Positions 18,501-24,500 of a stretch of 25,817 nucleotides of DNA are shown piece by piece. The notes under the pieces are model-generated. The model saw nothing but the letters and a program-made list of their open reading frames with translations, was not told where the DNA came from and searched no databases. The position numbers and the translations under genes are program-made. Position 1 is the first letter of the stretch; every line of letters begins with the position of its first letter. This DNA is from JACVRU01 sp040905885 (GTDB lineage: Bacteria > Actinomycetota > Thermoleophilia > Gaiellales > Gaiellaceae): NCBI GenBank assembly GCA_040905885.1, contig JBBDQR010000112.1, positions 1 to 25,817 of the forward strand, in the 5' to 3' direction.

Positions 18501-21500
18501 CGGCTGGGTGGACCGGGTGTACCTGTCGGTCGACGACACGCTCGTGGGTGCGGTCCCAATCGGGAGCTTCGTCCACACGCAGGCACTTGCGGCCGGCGGC
18601 AGCGCCGTCGCGAGCGCGATGGTGACCCTGCCCGACGTGGCCGACGGGAGCTACCGCTTCGTCGTCGTGAGCGACGCAAACCAGCAGCGCTACGAACGCG
18701 GGCGCGAGACCAACAACACGGCCGCCTCGACCGCGGTCGCGCTCGGGCATGTGAACCTCACGGCGACTGCGGTGACGGCTGCGGCGACCGCGCAGTCGGC
18801 CGACTCGATCGACGTCCAGTGGACGGTTACGAACGCCGGATCGCGAGCTGCGGCCGGCGCCTGGAGCGACCAGATCTACCTCTCGCAGAACGGCACGATC
18901 GGAAGCGGCGACCGCCTGCTCGGCGAGTTCGCGCACTCCGGCCCGCTGGGGCCAGGGGAGAGCTACGTCGGCACCGCCAACATCGTCTTGCCGGTCGACG
19001 TCTCGGGTGAGTGGCGGCTGATCGTCCGTACCGACGCGGCGCGCACCGTGCACGAAGCCAACGCGGAGAACGACAACGACGCGGCGTCGACGCCGATTGC
19101 GATCGCCCTCGCTCCGTACGCCGACCTCGAGGTCACGGGGGTCACCGCTCCGACGCAGCTGATCGCCGACCCCGCGCGCGTGACCGTCGCGTGGACGGTC
19201 ACCAACGTCGGCGTCGGCGCCGGCGTGACGTCGAGCTGGACCGACCACGTCGTCCTCTCGCGGGACGCGGTCGCGGGCAACCACGACGACATCGTCCTCG
19301 GCCGCTTCGACCACGTCGGCGCGCTCGCGGTGGGCTCGGGCTACAGCCGCACCGAGACGATGTTCGCGCCACCGGTCGCGACCGGCCGGTTCAGCGTCTT
19401 CGTCATCGCGGACGCCGGCGGTGTCGTCTTCGAGAACGCGGCAGAGTCGAACAACGTCGGCTCGCCGGGCGCGCCGCTCGACTTGATGCCGATCCCGTAC
19501 GCGGATCTCCGGCTGCTCGACGTGACCGTTCCGGAAACGGCGCAGTCCGGCACGCTGCTGAGCGTCACCTGGACGGTGCGCAACGACGGGATCGGCCGCA
19601 CCGATCGCGAGAGCTGGGCCGACCAGGTCAGGATCTCGCGCAACAGCGACGGCAGCGCCTTCATCGTGGGTGCGGGCTTCGACCACATCGGCGTGCTCGA
19701 GGCCGGCGGCAGCTACGTCCGGACGGGCAACGTCCAACTGCCGAACGCGCTGTCGGGCCCTGTCTACGTGACCGTCCGCACGAGCGGACCGTTCGAGTTC
19801 GTCTTCGACGACGCGCTGAACACGGCCGTCGCGGGCCCGGTGGAGGTCAGTCAATCGCCCGCCCCCGATCTCGTCGTCACCGACATCGCCGCCCCCATCG
19901 CTGCGAGCGAGGGCGACACCGTCGACATCACGTGGACCGTCCGCAACGACGGCGCCGCGCGCGCGTCCGGCACGTGGGCGGACAGGATCTTCCTGCGCAA
20001 GCCGGGTCTCGACCCGGACGATCCGGCGACGCCGAAGCCGATCGTGCTCGGATCGTTCACGTACACGGCGGGTCTCGACCCGGGCCTCGAGTACACCCGG
20101 ACCGAGCGGTTCACGCTTCCCTCGCGAACCGAAGGGGGCTGGCAGGTCGCCGTCACCACCGACGCCTTCAACGGACTCTTCGAGGGCAGCCCGGAGAGCG
20201 CAAACAACACCACCTACGACGACGAGTTCCTCCTGCTCTCCCTGAAGGCGCGGCCCGACCTGCAGGTCAGCTCGCTGACGGCGCCGGATCGCGTCGTCGC
20301 CGGCGCCACCGCGGCCGTCGCGTTCACCGTCACCAACCGCGGCTCCGTCGGGACGACCACGCCGCACTGGAGCGATCGCGTCTACCTCTCCCTGGACAAC
20401 AAGCCCGGCGCCGACGACATCCTCATCGCGACGCTCCAGAACGGCTCGGCGCTCGGGCCCGACGAGGCCTATGCGTCGACGACCCCGAGCGCCGTCATTC
20501 CCGAGCGCTTCCGCGGCCCCGGCTTCTTCCTCGTCATCGCCGATGCGATCGGTGCCGTGGACGAGTACCCGGCCGACTCGAACAACTACGTCGTGAGAGA
20601 GGTGTTCGTGGAGGCGCAGCCGCTCGCCGACCTCGTCACCACGGCGGTCGTCGTGCCGACGCAGGCCGTCTACGGCGCCGAGATCACGGTCAGGTTCACC
20701 GTCGCGAACAACGGCTCGGCCGTCACGAACCGCGCGCAGTGGACCGACACCGTCTGGATCACGAAGGACAAGACGCGCCCGAGCCCCGGTCCGCGCTCGG
20801 TCCTCAGCCATGACGGCGCGCCGATCGTCATCCCCGGCAACGACGCCATCTTCCTGGGGAGCTTCGGCCACAGCGGCGCACTCGAGGTCGGCGCCAGCTA
20901 CGAGCAGGAGGTGAAGGTCCGGATCCCGCAGCAGATCGACTCCGGCACCTACTACATCACCGCCTGGGCCGACGCCTACGACGCCGTCTTCGAGGACTCG
21001 CTCGCGACGAACGTCAATCCCGACGACCCCACGACGCTCGACAGCAGCAACTTCAAGGCGCGCGCGATCGACGTCATCGGCACGCCCGATCCGCCCCTGC
21101 CGGACCTGCAGGTCGTGCAGGTGACGACGGACGCGACGGCGGAGAACCCCGCATCGACCGAGAAGCCGCTCACCGTCACCTGGACCGTCCGCAACCTCGG
21201 CGAAGGAGTGGCCGTCGGCATAGGCAACACCTGGTTCGACGCGGTCTTCGTCCACACCACGCCGAACATCGACGATCCGGGCGCCAACGTCTGGAGTCTC
21301 GGCACGGTCGAGCGCGTGCGCTCGCTCGATCCGCTCGCGAGCTACACGCAGACGAGGACGTTCGTCCTGTCGCCGGCGACGAAGGGTCTCTACGTCACGG
21401 TCTTCACGGATGTCCTGCCCGAGCCGCCGCTCGTGCCCGAGTCGATCGAGAACAACAACTCCCGCACTGCGGAGACGGCCGTCGTCGCGCGGCCCTCGAA

Positions 21501-24500
21501 TCTCGTCGTGACGTCCGTCGGCGCGCCTGCCGAGAACTTCTCCGGCGAGAAGACGACGGTCACGTGGACCGTGCGCAACGACGGCGGCGACGTCTGGAGC
21601 GGGACGCGGCTGTGGAGCGACAGCGTCTGGATCTCGCCCGACCCGACCTTCGGCAACCGCGCGCGACGGATCGGCAGCGTGATCCATCCGGCCGGCTCCG
21701 GCTTCGCGCAGGGCGACAGCTACACCGCCAGCGCCGAGGTGGTCGTTCCCGCCGGGTTCGACGGACCGTACTTCCTGTACGTGACGACCGACCTCGATGC
21801 GTATCCGCCCACGACGCCCGGAGCGACCGAGCTGTGGGCCGGGAGCAACGACCTCGCGCTGGGGCGGTACGGCGGTCGCGTCTACGAGGGCACCGCGGAC
21901 GTCGACAACTACCTGCGCGGCACGATCGACGTGACGTATCGCGAGCCCGACCTCACGATCACGGCGTTCTCGCTGCCGTCCGAGCCGCTGCTGTCGGGGC
22001 AGGACGTGACGGTCACGTTCACGGTCGCGAACGTGGGGACCCGCGCGACCCGCGAGCACGTCTGGTTCGACCGGCTCTATCTGTCGCGCGACCCGTCGCT
22101 CGACAGTTTCGACCTGCAGATCGCGTCCTTCCCCGAGCACTGGTGGGGCGGCCAGGGACGCCTCGGCGTCGGCGCGAGCTACGACCGCACGGTCACGTTC
22201 CAGATCCCGCCCGACGCCGAGGGGCGCTTCTACCTGATCGCGTTCACGGACTCGGACGTCATCGGCCAGGAGCCCACGGGAGCCGCGAACGTCGGCGTGC
22301 TCCGGGTGCGCCTCCTCGACGACGCCGTCCCCGAGTTCCGGGACGAGGGGAACAACACGACCGTCGTGCCGATCGACGTGACGCTCGCGCCCGCGGCGGA
22401 CCTGCGGGTGACGAGCGTGGTCGCGCCGGAGCGTGCGTTGCGGGGCCAGGCGCTCCAGATTGCGTACACCGTGACGAACGTCGGCGGCGCGGCGACGCCC
22501 GGTGGCGGCGTCAGGTGGAACGACCGCATCTACCTCTCGGCCGACGCGCTGCTCGACGCGGCGGCCGACCGCTACCTCGGCGAGGTCGAGCATACGGGCG
22601 TCGTCGAGGCCAACGGCGGCAGCTACTCGATCAGCAAGGAGTTCAAGCTGCCGCGCGACCTGACCGGCGCGTACTACGTGTTCGTCCACACTGACCCCGT
22701 CACGAGCTCAGGCGAGCCGCGCGGGAAGGTCTTCGAGGCGGGCTTCGAGGCCAACAACGCCGGCGCGACGCCCTTCCCGGTGCTGATCGAGCGCCCGCCG
22801 CCGTCGGATCTCGTCGTCGAGACCATCGCCACGTCCGGCAGCGGCGAGACCGGGACGGAGCTGACGGTGTCCTTCACGGTGCGGAACAAGGCTGGCGTGA
22901 CGGCCGAAGGGTCGTGGGCCGACGCCGTCTACCTGTCGCTGGACTCCGCCTGGGATCTCGGCGACGTGCTGCTGGGCAGAGCGGTGCACAGCGGCAACGT
23001 CGCGCTCGGCGACAGCTACAGCTCGCAGGTGACGGCCAACCTGCCGCCCGCCAAGGCAGGCACGTACCGCATCATCGTCCGCGCCGACATCTTCGACGAG
23101 GTCTACGAGGCAGTCGACGAGCGCAACAACATCACCGCGAGCGAGAGCGCGCTCGCAGTCACGGTGCCCGAGCTGCTGCTCGGCGTGCCGCTCTCGACGA
23201 CGCTGTCGCCGGGCAGGCAGCGCGTCTTCAAGGTGACGGTGGGCCCGGGCGAGACGCTCAGCATCGCGCTCGACGCAGCCGACGATCTCTCGGCGAACGA
23301 GCTGTTCGTGCGCTACGGGGACGTGCCGAACGGCTTCGCGTTCGACTTCGGCGCGCAGCAGGTGCTCTCCGCCGATCCGAGCACGCTGGTGCCCTCGACG
23401 CAGGCCGGCGACTACTACGTCCTCATCCAGGGCCGGTCGGGCAACGCCAACAGCGCGGTGAAGCTCACGGCGAGAGCGTTGCCCTTCAGCGTGACCGACG
23501 TCGTTCGCGACCAGGGCGGCGATAGCCGGTGGGTCACGACCACGATCAGCGGCGCGCGGTTCCAGCCGGGCGCGCTCGTCAAGCTCGTGCGCCCCGGGAT
23601 CGCGGAGGTCGAGCCTGCGCGGTACGAGGTCATCGACGCGACGGAGATCATCGCCACGTTCGACCTGCGCAACGTCCCGCACGGCCTCTACGACGTCGCC
23701 GTGATCAATCCCAACGGCGCGGTCGCGACGCTGCCCTACCGGTATCTCGTCGAGGACGCGCTGCCGATCGACGTCACGATCGGCCTCGGCGGGCCGCGCG
23801 TGGTGCCGGCGGGCGACACCGGTCTCTACAGCATCTCGCTCCAGAGCCTGACGAACGTCGACACGCCCTACGTGTACTTCACCTTCGGCGCGCCGCAGCT
23901 CGGTCAGAACCCGCAGGTGTTCGGCCTGCCCTACGTGACCTTCAACTCCAACGTCCGCGGTGCACCCGACGGGCAGCGCGCCGACGTTCCGTGGGCGAGC
24001 CTGGACAGCGAGGTCAACACCGGAGGGTTCATGCTCGCGCCCGGGTACGCGTTCGACGTCAGCGCCGGCGGCTACGTCGGGATGAGCTTCGCCGTCACCT
24101 CGTACGCGGGGCTGAAGGCGATCTTCGACCGCGACTTCGAGGGGTACCGGAACGCCGTCTACGACGCGCTGCCGGAGCTGGCGAAGCAGGGCGCGCTCGA
24201 CGCGGGTATCAGCGCGCTCCGCGGCGACCTCGCGCGGTGGTTCACGGACCCGAACGCGAAGATCGACGAATGCCTCCCGCTGTACATCCCGTTCCTGTTC
24301 AACGTCACGGCAGCGGCGACGCCGATGACACGCGCCGAGTTCGTCGACGTGCAGTCGCGGGAAGCCGAGCGGTTGCGCACGGCGGTGCTGGCGGATCCGA
24401 CTGCGAACGCCGCGCTCGTCAACCTCGCGGCGGACCGCGACGGCTGGACGAACGCCTACCTCGGCGCGCTCGAGGAGAGCGGGATGCTGCGGCCCGAGGA

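Noticed and set aside
16729..22689. A 1,986-codon open frame on the minus strand opposite the giant gene
   Set aside because: Its translation is Arg/Val/Asp/Gly-rich without domains, as expected opposite GC-rich codons. The plus strand across the same bases encodes clear prealbumin-like and CARDB repeats.
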